From positions 91,710,001 to 91,774,000 of the forward strand of contig CM074856.1 of NCBI GenBank assembly GCA_037501455.1: a DNA stretch of 64,000 bases, given 5' to 3'. The first letter of the stretch is position 1, and every line of letters starts with the position of its first letter. The notes under the pieces were generated by a model. It was not told where the DNA came from and searched no databases. It saw only the letters and a list, made by a program, of their open reading frames with translations. Positions 1-11,907 of the stretch are shown in pieces. The stretch comes from Lantana camara (lineage: Eukaryota > Streptophyta > Magnoliopsida > Lamiales > Verbenaceae). The translations under genes were made by a program, and so were the position numbers.

Positions 1-751
1 TGGTTATACATATGTAATCAAATATTCGGTAAGTATTTCGAACGATATCATAACGTTAAGGACATTCGTTTTATTTGAAATTGAAATCGAATTTCATTTT
101 TACATATTTTTCTTATCAAATTAAAATTTAAAAGATTAATAATTTTATCTATTTTATGTTAATATTTAGATGGAATTATTTTTTCTTTACGCTGAATTTA
201 AAAAGATTATTATTTAGTTATTGAATTCAAGGTATATTTTAAAACTAAAACAATTATTACTTAAAAAATATAATATATAAACTTTATGTTGAAATATTAT
301 TATAATTTTATTTAATGTTTTAAAAAACTCATTCAGTACAATGTTTTTCAATAAAAAGAAGCGGGAATACTGCCCCCTTTTCTCCTCAGCCAAAAATAAG
401 TCCGCAATTAGGGATGAAAAAAACCCAAGTCAAATTTTCTCCAGAGAACCCCCAACAAGCGCCGTTTTCTTCTCAATGCAGAATCCAGAGGTGAAGGCGA
501 GCATCGACGGCGACGACGAGGGCGAGAATCGACGGCGACGGTGAAGGTGAGAATCGACAGCAATTACCGGCATTCCCCCCTTTTCTAAATTCTAATTATC
601 TTCTTCCCCCTTCTTCTCAAGTTAGGTTAAACACTCACAATCGCTTCAGAACCCTAATTTTATTTCGGCCAGATATGAATTTATATGTGGCGGTTGTTTG
701 TTGGTTTTGATTTAGAATGTGGGGCTTGACTTCAAAAACAATCTGAAGATC

Positions 752-865
752 ATGGTGTCAGAGGAGGCGTCGGTGGGAGCTTTGAATTACATACATGAAG
801 TGGTGTTGAAGAAGAGAAAGAAGAACGAGTAGTGGACAGTTAGGAGAACACTGTAAACATTGTTT
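752..865 (+). pseudogene. Fragment of a cytosolic 60S ribosomal protein L7 gene (first coding exon)
   Basis: From the ATG at 752 the frame reads 26 residues to a TAG at 830, ending in LNYIHEVVLKKRKKNE. After the stop the same frame continues WTVRRTL before another stop. The pattern (acidic start, then a YIPE-like motif, then VLKKRK and a basic helix) matches the N-terminus of plant L7 proteins of the RPL7-1 type, which bind rRNA in the large subunit. The 60-90 residues expected next and the conserved core of the protein are absent. Upstream, 640-660 carries an ACCCTAA box like those in ribosomal protein promoters, so promoter, leader and first exon may have been captured together. Two in-frame stops make it a pseudogene. 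The assignment rests on about 30 residues recalled by pattern. Confidence 0.5.
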
Positions 866-1053
866 CAGAACTCATGATAACAGAGGTACTGATGAGTGTG
901 TGTTCTTGGTTTTTTCTTTTTTAATTAAATTTCAATTGGCTATGATTTTTGTAGATATTTACAATTCCCACTTGTTTTCCCCACTACGACAAGTTATTTG
1001 ATAACAATAGCATTAAGGAGCAAAAATTCGGCAGCATTTGTTCCTTTTCTGTT

Positions 1054-1148
1054 TCTGAAAAGCAGGGGAATTGGAATCTGATTCATGCACTGACTCACCT
1101 TATCATTGCTGTTTATTACTCTTATTCGAAAGCAGGGGAATTGGAATT
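1054..1148. repeat. Short direct repeat about 70 bp apart
   Basis: The sequence GAAAAGCAGGGGAATTGGAAT near 1057 recurs almost exactly near 1130. It lies in the non-coding stretch between the two captured gene fragments, where I recognise nothing else between 870 and 1560. Confidence 0.5.
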
Positions 1149-1567
1149 GAAGGTGATATTGTTTGTGTAATATTATACTTGTATGTTTGGTATACATAAG
1201 TTAGTGTTTGTGACTCTACTGTAAACAAGAAATGGAGGTTTCTTCAGTTAATCATGATTTGAAAAGTTGAAAAAAGATGCATTTAGAAGGACACTCTAGT
1301 AGTGTAGTTTTTTGGATTTCTTCAATATCTTAAGTTTCCTAATCAATGTAGAGCATGTTTCATTAATTTCATTCAGCGTGTAAATATGCTTTAAGAATCG
1401 GCCAACTAATATGTTGTTGCGTCCTTCAATAATAATATTACCAAAATCCGACTTTCTTCGAAGAATTTTATTTACACTAGCTAAATAATTATGAGTGCTT
1501 GTGATATTTCTCATTATTTTGGTTCTAATTCTCTGATGTCAATTTTTTGTTTCATGCCTAACAAGAC

Positions 1568-2424
1568 ATGAATCGCATGCAAGACAGCTATGATCGATTA
1601 CTTTCTTCGGCTGCAGCAATGGCTAATAGTGTATTTGGTATTTCCATGATAAAGAGTTACTTCTGCAATATATGTTATCTGATCACCTTTGTTTAGTTTT
1701 AACTAATTTCTTTGATTAGCATTAAGTTGTTCGTTTTTGGTATATATATCCATGATTCTGGTCAATGAATGTATATACTAATCAACGAGTTATTGTGGAT
1801 TCATTATATGAAATTTCGCCTAATGAAGTTCCTTTATTTCAGAATTTTCAGAATCATAGGGGAGATGGGAAGTCTTATTTTTGAAGAAACAACTGTGAAT
1901 AATGATAATAAAGGTGGTAAGCAGGCTCTCATGCATGCGTGCACACACACATATATGTTAATCCATTGAAAGAAAGGAAATAGAAGATGATTTCCTCTCA
2001 AATGTAGTGTATGAAGGAAATTGCACATAGGTTTGAAGCTAAGGGAGAAAGAATGTCTTATTTCTTCAACATATGCATATTTATCATCACAACTCACCCC
2101 AAAATCATTATATGATTAAAACAGCGGATAATTACGAATACCCCCTGTCAGATTATTGTATACTTTCTTGTATCAAGTTAAAGACCTATTGGTTTTGTAT
2201 GCAGTGAAAAACGTTTTGTTTTTGCTGGGAAATGTACAGATGGACTTTCAGGAAATTATTAGTGATTATGTGAGTACGTTTGAAATCATCGAACGAATTA
2301 GTTTCTGTTTCCTGCATTAAGTCTGTTTCCTGAAACTGCGTATTCTGTATTTCAGTGCTCTCATATATTTCGGACACTTACATTACCATCAGAGTCTTTA
2401 CATAATGAACTTAAGAAAGTCCAG
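1568..2424 (+). pseudogene. Four exons of a plant BAR-domain protein gene (At2g33490-like), frameshifted
   Basis: Four stretches with consensus splice borders encode consecutive parts of an N-terminal BAR domain, the curved membrane-binding helical module of this plant family. Exon a (1568-1637) reads DSYDRLLSSAAAMANS and ends before GT. Exon b (1843 to about 1913) follows CAG and reads FSES, then EMGSLIFEETTVNND. Exon c (2205-2269) reads VLFLLGNVQMDFQEIISDY and is followed by GTGAGT. Exon d (2356-2424) reads SHIFRTLTLPSESLHNELK and is followed by GT. Order and splice phase are consistent across all four. After FSES in exon b a one-base loss shifts the frame, so the copy is broken. The rest of the BAR domain and the long C-terminal part of such proteins are not found. 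It lies inside the CACTA element, beside an unrelated ribosomal fragment, so capture is the simplest explanation. Confidence 0.65.
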
Positions 2425-2820
2425 GTCAGCTGATGTTTTGCTAACAATTTTTTTTCTTTTCCTTTTTCCAGAACTTCATCATAAATATTGAAACAGTTGC
2501 GGCCTCAGAACTGGATTCTCTGTTATAGCCAATGCCACAGACACCAAATGCTGGACTCCTGATGCCGATCCATTGAATATGATAGAATTTATTAGGAATT
2601 CAATTAGTTTATTTCTGTAGACAATTTGTTTTACTACATCGTTATTTTAGTAGACATTTTGGGTTGATGTAAGAACAAACGATTTTGGGTTTTAAGTATT
2701 TAATTATATTTATATTTTCAGCTTTGTGATTTCATAAATATTTATATTTTGCATTTGTTGAATATCTCATGATAGGTACAATATTTATTTAAAATAAAAA
2801 TATATGATATAATTTTTTTA

Positions 2821-3206
2821 TAGATTCCGAGGGAATTCCGAGGGAGTTACCTCGGAAAAACAAAATTTAATAAAATGAGATATAAGATTCCGAGGGAAAA
2901 ATCCCTCGGAAAATAAATTTTCATATTTTCATGGCAACATTCCGAGGGAAATATCCCTCGGAATTCCCTCGGAAAATAGAATACATTCCGAGGGAATAGC
3001 ATTGGCGAATGAATTCGGAATTCCCTCAGAAAATAAATATTGAGATTTTCCCTCGGAAATCCCTCGGAAATATATTTCCGAAGGAATTCCCTCGGAAATT
3101 TTTTCCTCTGAACCAATTCCGAGGAGGCTTTTTCCGAGGGAATGATTTCTCTCGGAATTCCCTCGGAAAATGAGATTTTCCGAGGGAATCCCTCGGAATT
3201 CGCCTG
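2821..3206. repeat. Subterminal palindromic repeat array of the CACTA element
   Basis: About twenty degenerate copies of TTCCGAGGGA and its complement TCCCTCGGAA are packed into 385 bp, in direct and inverted orientation, many forming palindromes of the form TTCCGAGGGAATTCCCTCGG. In CACTA elements such reiterated subterminal motifs serve as binding sites for the element's regulatory protein. Here the motif and the array's position against the terminus fit that role; binding itself is inferred. Open frames across the array are by-products of the repeat. Confidence 0.75.
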
Positions 3207-3219
3207 TTTTCTTGTAGTG

Positions 3220-3719
3220 GTCTCAATGCTCGCCCTCGTCTCCGACCAAACCCGAATTTGTGCAAAAGAAAAGGTATGAGACTCTAAATGACCATATATG
3301 ACGCTCAGGAATGAAATGAATATGATATGAATGCATAAAAGATAATATTATGTCATAAAAATGTTCATGTGCACTATTAAGGAATTTAAAGCATATAACC
3401 AAACCATTCGTTCATTCATTTCATTCAAATTCATAATTCATATCAATTTAATCTAAGAATTCACATAATAATCATAGCATATAATATTCATGTTTGCAAT
3501 TAGAAATAGGGTAAATAAAACGTTCAATAAATAATCGGTAAATTAAATACGTGAAATAGATATCAATTAAATTCTAAAATTGAATTAAATCAAATAATAT
3601 CTAAAATATATAATAAATATATAATAAACATATATATATGCATGCAAATCACTTAACATAAATAATATGCATGCATTTCATGCTCAGACAACTTCATGCA
3701 TAATTATATTTATTATATG

Positions 3720-3764
<45 letters not shown>

Positions 3765-5024
3765 AACTTATATATATCATGTCCAGTACGTGAAAGAGGA
3801 AGAAGATCAGTGTGAGGTTCAAGCATTTCATAACAGTTCATTAATGATATGTCACCAAACTCTTAACCATCAATTAATACAAGCATACTCAGTTATAAAT
3901 GAAGTAAAAGAATCATATATGCTTCACCAAAACAAGTCAGAGATCAAAGAAACTCAAGGAATCAACAAAACACTCAGAAACCTAACTATTCATCCCAATC
4001 CTCAAAACCACATGAAATCTGACTCAAATTTGGAAATGAATAGATCAAAATGACCAGACAAGAATGTATAACATAATCCTAACTCACCTTGTTGATTGGA
4101 TGAAAGTTGATAGAGATTTGAGCTCCAAAATCTCAAGGATTGCACATTGACGGGAAAGTGGGATGCAAAAGTTTTGGCTAAACTTTCTGGTTTGTGTGAG
4201 GGTTGGTACGAGATGGGGCAGTTAAGGGATGGTAAAGGGTTGAACTAGGGTTAAAAGGACACCAACCATAGTTAATTTGGTTAAGTTTTGAACAAGTTAT
4301 GGCAATTTTGGTGAAATGTGGTTGTTTTGATGTCGTTTCGTTTTTCGGTTGGATTTCGGAGGTTCAAATGATTTCGGAAAAATATAAGGCTAAGTCTATT
4401 AAACTCGAATCTTCAATACGAGTTCAAAAAAGTTGACATAACTCGAATCCGAGTTCCCGAGCTCAAGATGTCACGTACGGAACCAAGGGTACGCTAATTG
4501 CTTGTTAGCCCCCGATTTGGTTCGACAATTCAAATTAAATTCGTTAACACGTCAAACGAGTTCGAAAACATAAACCGAGCACATAGGCATGTTCATAACA
4601 TATATATTTACGACATACTACATTCCCACGACATTTTGATATCATTTCATACAAGAACGAAGCATAATTAAACAATCGTGCACATATTCATAAATAATTT
4701 CATGCATTATAACTTAGTACTAAAATTAAATTCTATTATTAAATAAAATTGAAAGTCAACGGAATTATAAAAATTAATTAATTAATTAATATGGTTAAAG
4801 CATGATTAATTAACAAATTGATTAACATAAATCACTTAATTATTAAAAAAAATACTTGAATAACGATATATATAAAATAATATTAAATTGAAATAAAATA
4901 AAATAAAATAAAATAATAACAATTTATAATAAACTTAAATATAAAACACGTAAAAACAATTAATTCGCGCAAATTGGTAAACACATACGCCATACCTTTA
5001 CGTCTGAAAAGCCGGGGCGTTACA
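3220..5024 (-). mobile_element. Element C: partial LTR of a Tekay-like retrotransposon, same family as A
   Basis: Read on the minus strand this starts at 5024 with TGTAACGCCCCGGCTTTTC and follows the LTR of element A closely (13059 onward), including the donor-like exon end near 4090 and the segment with the GGAGACGAGG motif at 3226-3245. Compared with A it lacks several hundred bases in the middle, including A's GC-rich palindromes. The CACTA element cuts it at 3219, and the remainder lies left of the window. GTCAG (5025-5029) is the expected target duplication in B's LTR, but its partner is not visible. No coding sequence is present. Confidence 0.8.
3721..3759. repeat. (TA)n microsatellite in LTR C
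   Basis: An almost pure TA run within the LTR, at the same relative place as TA runs in the LTRs of A. The open frame covering it has no protein-like features. Confidence 0.85.
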
Positions 5025-5594
5025 GTCAGCCCTTGCTTCCCCGGATAGCCACGTACACATAGTCCCGGGCCCTCATAATCATTGTGTTCACTGATCTCGC
5101 CAAGACATTGGGTAAGGGTTCATAAATAAAAAGGGGTCATACGTTTAAAATAATTTACCCAAAATGACTCGATATATAAATATACTATTTTGGCTTCAAA
5201 CATTTCACGTAAGGGATATATCGGGTCGTTTTACGTATTAGAACAGAAACCCACCTGTTACACCTTACCGACAATACCAAAAGAAATAAAGACTTGAGGC
5301 GTTCCAAGAACCCGGCATCTCCGACCTGGAGAAAACTGTACAAAGACAACATAATCCAGTTTAAACATTTAATGTACACATTTACAATTTCATCAAATTC
5401 ATACGTATTCAAAATATAAAATATAAAATACATACCTATATACAAACTGAATATAAAATATATACTATATATGTACAGTACATATATATATATATATAAT
5501 ACACGATTAATATATAATTATACATAGATTACACAACTACATGCATGCATATACTATAAATACATATATACATATTGATACGTACTTATGCATG

Positions 5595-5627
<33 letters not shown>

Positions 5628-7269
5628 TACATGCAACACATACACTCACACGGCGCATGCATGCACACACAGATCACATACAACCCACATACACAAACAA
5701 CATACAACAACACAACATTCATGTAGCAGCAACACAGCACATCACAGAAGAAGTAGCAGCAGGAATGCAAGAAAGAAGCATCAGCAGAATGAGAAAGGAA
5801 GCAGCAGCAGGCAGGTACTCCCCGCCCGGGCAACGTCTCGTACAAACTCTCCCCGCCCGGGGAGAGTGTTACAGCAGAAAAAAAACAGACAGCAGCAGTT
5901 CGTCTCCTTCCCCTGTTCCAAACCTCATCATAGAGCAGCAAAAAGGCAAGGAAAAATACACAGCAACAAGGCAGTTAACTACGGGCTAAACTCATGCATA
6001 AATTCATGCCAAAATGCACAAGAAATAGCATCCACAACGCAGCCATGACAGCAGCTTAATTCTGTGATGACAGCTTAATTCCCCTATTCCAAGTTCATAA
6101 ACTCAAGTTCGTTAATGGAACAATATTTAACACTCAACTACCAAATAATAAAGCTCCGAATATACATTAATGAAGTTCAAGAGATCACTTAACAAGTCCC
6201 AATTCATCAGTTAATTCAAGGAGGCAAAAATTCAAGAATTTTCAAGAAAACCTAACTATTAATCCATTAATCCATAACATGCTTAAACCTCCAAGAAAAT
6301 CAACCAAACTATATTTAAAAGAATGAGAAGAAGATGGAGAACAACATTCCAAGCTTACCTTTCAAGTATGGGAAAAGATGGAAGAGTATTGAGCTCTTGA
6401 GGGAGCAAATAAATAGTATTTCTCTTGGAGCATCAAGGGTGTCTCGGTTTGCAGCTAAAAATATCCCCTCTTGGTGTTTGAAATGAAATGAGGGAGCTGT
6501 TGGCTGGTTAAGGGTTAAGTGAGAGTCATGTGGGTCCAAATTTCACTCCATTTGGTTAACTATGGTTCAAGTTATGATTAAAATGGTGGAAGGTGGTCAT
6601 TTAGGCGAACGTCACAAGTTTCGGTTAAAGTTCAGAGATCAAAACGAGCTTAGAAAAATTTGAGGCTTATTCTATTGAACTCGAATCTTCGATACGAGTT
6701 CAGCGGAGGTGAAAGAATTGGATTCCGAGTTCCCAAGCTCAAGATATCACATACGGAACCAAGGGTGCGCTAATTGCTCGTTAGCCCCCGATTTGGTTCC
6801 ACAATACAAAAAAAATTCGTTACCACGTCAAACGAGATCGAAAACGTAAAATGAGCATATAGACATGTTCATAACACATAAATCTATGACATACTAAATT
6901 TTCACGAAATTTCGACATCAAATCATATAAGAACGACGCACGATTAAAACACTCACGCGCAAACGTAACAATTTCATAACATTTCAAATTAAATAATAAA
7001 ATTCAAATTCTATTTTAATTTAAATATTCAAGTCAACGTTTAATATTGAAATTAATTAATATAATTAAAACATAATTAATTAACATTAATACTAATTATC
7101 AATCAAATAATTTCCAATTTTAACGAAATAAAATAAAATAAAAGGAAATAAAATAATAACAATTTTATAATAAAATTAAATATTTAAAACACTTATACAT
7201 AATTAATCACATAATTAAATAATTTAACTACGCAATTTATATTGTACAATGAAAAACAGGGGCGTTACA
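5025..7269 (-). mobile_element. Element B: 3' LTR, truncated by insertion of C
   Basis: On the minus strand the LTR starts at 7269 (TGTAACGCCCC) directly after a polypurine tract. It can be followed to 5025, where C interrupts it. It aligns with B's 5' LTR (from about 11382 leftward in LTR sense, and from 25329 to 26134). It contains GC-rich palindromes near 5815-5867, TA/TG-rich repeats (5480-5700) and an exon-like segment with splice signals (about 5290-5345). No open frame resembles a protein. Confidence 0.8.
5846..5867 (-). promoter_or_regulatory. Perfect GC-rich palindrome in the B 3' LTR
   Basis: Arms ACTCTCCCCG and CGGGGAGAGT pair over 10 bp around a CC centre. A shorter relative lies at about 5817-5832. 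The 5' LTR copy of B has the same core at 12389-12406, but there the core is flanked by TGT/ACA instead of ACTCT/AGAGT, so core and pairing are kept while the outer arm differs. Function unknown. Confidence 0.6.
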
Positions 7270-7284
7270 ATCTCTCCCCCTTAA
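7270..7284 (-). promoter_or_regulatory. Polypurine tract of element B
   Basis: On the minus strand AAGGGGGAGAGAT directly precedes the TGTAACGCCCC start of the 3' LTR. It is almost identical to the tract of A at 21629-21641. It marks the second-strand priming site and fixes B's orientation. Confidence 0.8.
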
Positions 7285-7287
7285 AAA

Positions 7288-7305
7288 GAACCCGTCCTCG
7301 GATTC
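7288..7305 (-). promoter_or_regulatory. Hairpin just upstream of the B polypurine tract
   Basis: On the minus strand GAATCCG and CGGGTTC pair (one G-U) around an AGGA loop. A has the same hairpin with full pairing, and D has one of different sequence in the same place. Confidence 0.6.
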
Positions 7306-7358
7306 ACTGCACGTCTAAAACAATTAATGGGGGTACCCCATCACTCACAAGCAACAAG

Positions 7359-7460
7359 GAGAGAACCCTGTCTCTCGAACAACAATGAGAGAACCTCGTC
7401 TCTCGAGCAACGATGAGAGAACCCCGTCTCTCGAGCAACAATGAGAGAACCCCGTCTCTC
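7359..7460 (-). repeat. Four tandem 28 bp hairpin repeats in B
   Basis: Four copies of an inverted repeat, on the minus strand GAGAGACGGGGTTCTCTC with small variations, follow at 28 bp intervals. Each forms a 6 bp stem with a 6-base loop containing GGGG. The same unit recurs in the interior of D (39440-39862), also shortly before the polypurine tract. Confidence 0.8.
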
Positions 7461-8939
7461 AAAAGTAGAAAATTACATCAAAGAATAAACACCAAGAAAA
7501 ACAGATTTCAAAACGTGAGTTATAATAATAAATAATCACGTAGATCACATAGGGACACGTAATAAACATCAATTGCAACACAATAAGGAACAGCGAAAAT
7601 AATCAATTAGCAATGTATATACAGCATTAAGAAACCGATTGAATTAAATTGCATGTATGCATATGCCATGAATGTTTTATGTACCGTTCACCATAGCCAA
7701 GAAATTTTAAGTTGACCAATTCCTTATCCAATTGTATAATGTGACCTAAAAGCTGGCTTGGCTCTTAACTTATCTTTAATGCCCTTCATATGAGTGTCCG
7801 GTTGAAGAGAAGACAACTCTCGGCTGGTCCTACTTGACTCTTACACCTTGATCACCTTCTTCAATTTGACGGATTCCTTGGAATTCAATTAACCCTTAGT
7901 TTAGTGCTCACTTCCTTCTTTAACTCCTCACCATTAACCTCTATATCTTCCCTTGACATGACTAATTCTTTTAACCAGTCGAACTCTGCGGATCCTACAT
8001 ATTATCAGAACATTCCTTATAATTCTTGAAGTTTGATCTAAGTCTTTTAATGATCGTTACTTTCCAATTTCCTTTAACTTAATATCCTCTGAAGCCCTTA
8101 TGAAGGAACGACTGACAACTGAGTAAGGTTTATATGTCGTGCGTTATCCACATTCCTTCTCATTCCCCCTGTGGTAGTCTTCAACTCGACTTTTAATGAC
8201 TTAACTCTCACCTAGATGGTTTAATCGTTAAGGACTCCTTATTCCTTTCTAATCACCATCATTAAGCTACTATATCTTCCATGGCTTACATTTTGGTTAT
8301 TCTTACCAAATAATTCTTCGAGCATAGCTTCAAGCTTTAAATCTGTTTCTTGGTTGTGCTCTACCCCTTAAAATTTCCACCTTTACATCTTAAACTCCAT
8401 TGGTCCTTCCTTCATCAGACTTCTTAACAAGCAATTTTCATTAGGAGGAGTTTTAATCATAATAGCAACCCTAAATCCTTTGCCCTTCACTTCTTATCTA
8501 ATTCTCGGAACCCCATTTCCTAATCTTGTTCAATCCATGCACCCCGAAATCAACTCTAACCCCCCTTTCTTTCCAAGATTCCATCTCTATTTCTGTCCCT
8601 AACTTATTACCAAAAGGTTCTTCTTCGACTCGGTTCGATTGATTTCCAATTGGGATAATAATTAGAGCATCATACAGGAAGGACAACCTAACACGTAAAC
8701 ACTGAAATGATGTATGTGGGGTTATGATGCTAGGTGCATGTAGTAGATATTTTAAACAAGGAAATGCAACATCAAGACACCTAATTCAACAAATTAATAA
8801 GTATGCAATAATAATTTAACAATTAGAGTATTAAAACGCATATAATAAGAATTTAAATAACTAATTTACGATGCATGGTGCACGTGCTATGAATGCATTG
8901 AACCTGTCACTGTAGTGGTATCTTTTGCGCGATATCTTG

Positions 8940-8963
8940 TTTTTTTTTTTTTTTTTTTTTTTT
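8940..8963. repeat. 24 bp poly-T tract
   Basis: An uninterrupted run of 24 T inside the interior of B. I see no target duplication or SINE-like body next to it, so simple slippage growth is the most cautious reading. Confidence 0.8.
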
Positions 8964-10380
8964 GATCTTGATGTTGTGAGCATAAGTTGTAAGGTTGAAC
9001 ATTGTTCGATCGTTGATGATGCTTCCCATAGTCCTCAAATCTCTATGGTCTGAGATCACGATCTCTTGAACCCATATTCTTCTAGATCTTCAAAGTTTCT
9101 TTGTATCCACTTATGTGTTCCCGCTATCCGAAATTGAAATCCCTCGAACCTAACTTCTTTTACGCCCATAGAATCGGCATCATGACTCTTTTCAAAGATT
9201 GGTCCCAAATGATGTCCCAAATCTTACCCTTAGTTTTCTTCTCTGCCCAAGGTTCCCTTTAAGTATTCCTTATAAATTCAATGATTGAAGGAACTTATCT
9301 TCCAATTGCTTACACTTGAGCACATAATTTCCCTTTAACAACTCTTTGTCTTTCTTTATCGTTTCCATTTGTTGCTCCATATATCCCAATTCGACTTCTC
9401 AACACAACAATTTCAGTTTGGATCTGGAATCCGAGGTATCCCCATTTCGTCTTTCCGAACTCAGCTTCTAATAACTTGCTTTACTTGGACGTTCACTCTC
9501 GACAATCTGTGTTGCTTATCAACCCTAAACCTAGTTTACCTTGACTTCTCTTGAAGGTTATCGCGTACTCATTGCTAGAAACCTCGAATCTAAAACACCT
9601 TTGACATAATGATCCTGTGGAATCTGGTTGGAAATCTTCATAGTGTAAGCATACCGGTTGATCTCCTTTGCTGACTTTTAGGCTTAAAGTTGACAATTCA
9701 TGGCTTTCAACCTGAGTATAGCTACTACCATTAGAAACCCCACAACGAAGCATAGGTTCCACCTCAGAAGTGTTGATCTTCAAAGTATTTCCGAGAACTG
9801 ACATCCTCTCATATAGTTTCGGTCTTGATCTTTCTACATTGGTGGCTTTGGATGATGAGGAAACTTGGCTGTACCGTTGTAAGGACACCAATGAACATGG
9901 CTCCATTTAGAAAAGACAACAATCATCGGATGTTTGTAAATAACCTCGCCGTCTATCGTGATGTCGAGTAATGAAATATAGCTCCATGTTGATAGCCTTG
10001 AAAATTTAACACCCGACTTTCTATTCTCTTAATTCCATAACCTCTTCATTAGTTTAATAGAAGGAACCCGTTGTTGAAGTTGGTAATAGCTTTATTATCA
10101 TGACAATAACCTACAACCAAAGATTCCACTCGAATATAGATGCATGTAGATTATCATATGCTTATGGCACATATTTATATCAATCAAAACACATAAAATG
10201 TAACTCCAACTCCTAAAGCAACTAAATTGAAAGTAGATCACATCTATCAAGAAAGTTCGAGCAATTAATAACAACTTAACCATGAAAATTCAATGCAATG
10301 CGCACATGGACAAGTTGTTCCTATGCCGTACGACGTAAACTGACTCAATCATGATACGAGAACCCGGGCTTTGCAGCCTT

Positions 10381-10394
10381 AGGCTCTTATACCA
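10381..10394 (-). promoter_or_regulatory. Primer binding site of element B (initiator Met tRNA type)
   Basis: On the minus strand TGGTATAAGAGCCT lies 8 bases after the end of the 5' LTR. Apart from one base it matches the TGGTATCAGAGC site of A and D, which is complementary to the 3' end of plant initiator methionine tRNA. Confidence 0.75.
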
Positions 10395-10871
10395 ATTAAG
10401 GATGTAGGGCCCCAACGGAAGGCCCCACATCCCCCGCACCGGGACCCAACCCGCATATGAAATGGGTAGTCCATACACGAGCCGAATCACGGCGAACGGG
10501 GACTCACTCACTCTCTAGGCTAGATGGGAGCTAGAACCTCGAAACCAAATAAACAAGCTCAAGAATTAAATGCAAGTGCAGAAGCAGAACATATAATCAA
10601 TCACGAGGTTATTGAAAAGATCACTAACATGAGTACCTAATCCCGAAAAATTTAAATCATAAATCATAATCACAAATTCACGGGTTCCATTATCCTTAGA
10701 CGTCTGTCCCTAAACATTATCATAAAAACATAACAATCCTATGCAATTCTATAACTTAGCACTTTACAAAAAGCATAAAAATAGACTCCAACTCGATCAA
10801 GGGACTTGACAGACTCGACTCCCCGCCTAGTATACCAAAACCTGCAAAAACACTGAAAACAAAGCCGGGTT

Positions 10872-10888
10872 CAGTCTATAGGAGACTG
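10872..10888 (-). promoter_or_regulatory. Conserved LTR hairpin of element B, downstream of a TATA-like box
   Basis: CAGTCT and AGACTG pair perfectly around a 5-base loop. On the minus strand a TATA-rich stretch (about 10910-10925) lies some 25-35 bases upstream, so the hairpin would fall at or close to the start of the transcript. Equivalent hairpins occur in all other LTR families in the window for which this part is visible. Confidence 0.6.
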
Positions 10889-11847
10889 GTGGGTATAAAA
10901 TAGGGCATAGCATAATTATATCGCAGAATGTAAACACCTACACAAGCACGCTATAATCCCGTGCGAGGTTTTTAAGATATTTCCCAAATGGGTAAAACAA
11001 AGGAAAGCATCGCTCAGGATTACAGCTATCAAATTCACTCATTTCATTCATAAGGTTTCATGGCCCGGCGAGGGGGCGTGCATAATCTCCAACCTTCTCC
11101 TCGTGTGTGCATACCAATTCAATCTTTTCATTAGTGATCATACACATTCATACATATTCATTCATAATCATAATCATATTCATATCATGCATATTCATAA
11201 TCATAAACACTTACACCTTTTTCCTCCGGGTGGTGGACGGGTTAGCAAGACTCGACCACCTCATACATAGTGGCAATGAGGTTCATGAGTCCTCATTGCC
11301 CCACTAGCGTTTTCTCGTCAAAACTCCTAACGAGATCCTTTCCGTCGTCATTATTTGTTGGGACTAGTGCACGGGGATCACCGTCAGCCCTTGCTTTCCC
11401 GGATAGCCACGTACACATAGTCCCGGGCCCTCATAATCATTGTGTTCACTGATCTCGTCAAGACATTGGGTAAGGGTTCATAAATAAAAAGGGGTCATAT
11501 GTTTAAAATCATTTACCCAAAATGACTCGATATATAAATATACTATTTTGGCTTAAAACATTTCACGTAAGGGATGTATCGGGTCGTTTTACCTATTAGA
11601 AGAGAAACCCACCTGTTACACCTTACCGACAATACCAAAAGAAAGAAAGACTTGAGGCGTCCTAGGAACCCGGCATCTCCGACCTGGAGAAAACTGTACA
11701 AAGACAACATAATCCAGTTTAAACATTTAATGTACACATTTACAATTTCATCAAATTCATAATTATTCAAAATATAAAATATAAAATACATATATATATA
11801 CAAACTGAATATAAAATATATACTATATATGTACAGTACATACATAT

Positions 11848-11851
<4 letters not shown>

Positions 11852-11898
<47 letters not shown>
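11852..11898. repeat. (TA)n microsatellite in the B 5' LTR
   Basis: A TA run of about 46 bases. The matching place in the 3' LTR (near 5488) has a much shorter run. Confidence 0.85.
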
Positions 11899-11901
<3 letters not shown>

Positions 11902-11907
11902 CACGAT

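Larger units (their letters stand above)
1..3219 (-). mobile_element. CACTA (En/Spm-type) DNA transposon, right-hand end with captured gene fragments
   Basis: The right boundary is exact. On the minus strand the element starts with CACTACAAGAAAACAGGCG (3201-3219), a typical plant CACTA terminus. The next bases, GTC (3220-3222), lie at the point where the LTR shared with element A (compare 15655-15672) would otherwise be continuous, as expected for a 3 bp target duplication. Inside the terminus lies an array of palindromic subterminal repeats (2821-3206), also typical of the superfamily. Further in are pieces of two unrelated host genes with intron-like gaps. No transposase is visible in these 3.2 kb, and the other end lies left of the window. 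The element inserted into the LTR of C, so it is younger than C. It may be a non-autonomous gene-capturing CACTA, but the unseen part could still encode transposase. Confidence 0.8.
7270..10402 (-). mobile_element. Element B: internal region without gag-pol (LARD-like, non-autonomous)
   Basis: The 3133 bp between the LTRs are bounded on the minus strand by a primer site (10381-10394) and a polypurine tract (7270-7284). All three frames are interrupted often, and I find no trace of gag, protease, reverse transcriptase or integrase motifs. The longest open frame (9493-9906, minus, 137 codons) matches nothing I know. Near the 3' end lie four 28 bp hairpin repeats like those in D. An interior like this fits a large retrotransposon derivative that depends on another element's proteins. 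A could be such a partner, because primer site, leader and polypurine region match. Alternatively B is an old deletion derivative. Confidence 0.65.

Noticed and set aside
982..993. CACTACGACAAG as a possible left CACTA terminus
   Set aside because: It differs from CACTACAAGAAAA, has no subterminal array beside it, and no matching GTC duplication; LTR C does not continue to its left.
5575..6048. Overlapping frames of 130-157 codons in the B LTR
   Set aside because: They consist of translated TA/CA microsatellite and palindrome sequence, open in several frames at once, a low-complexity effect.
8940..8963. Poly-T as the tail of a SINE or processed pseudogene on the minus strand
   Set aside because: No pol III promoter boxes, no gene-like body and no flanking duplication were found.
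9493..9906. 137-codon minus-strand frame in B as a gene
   Set aside because: No recognisable domain, no homologous frame elsewhere in the window, and surrounding B sequence is full of stops in all frames.
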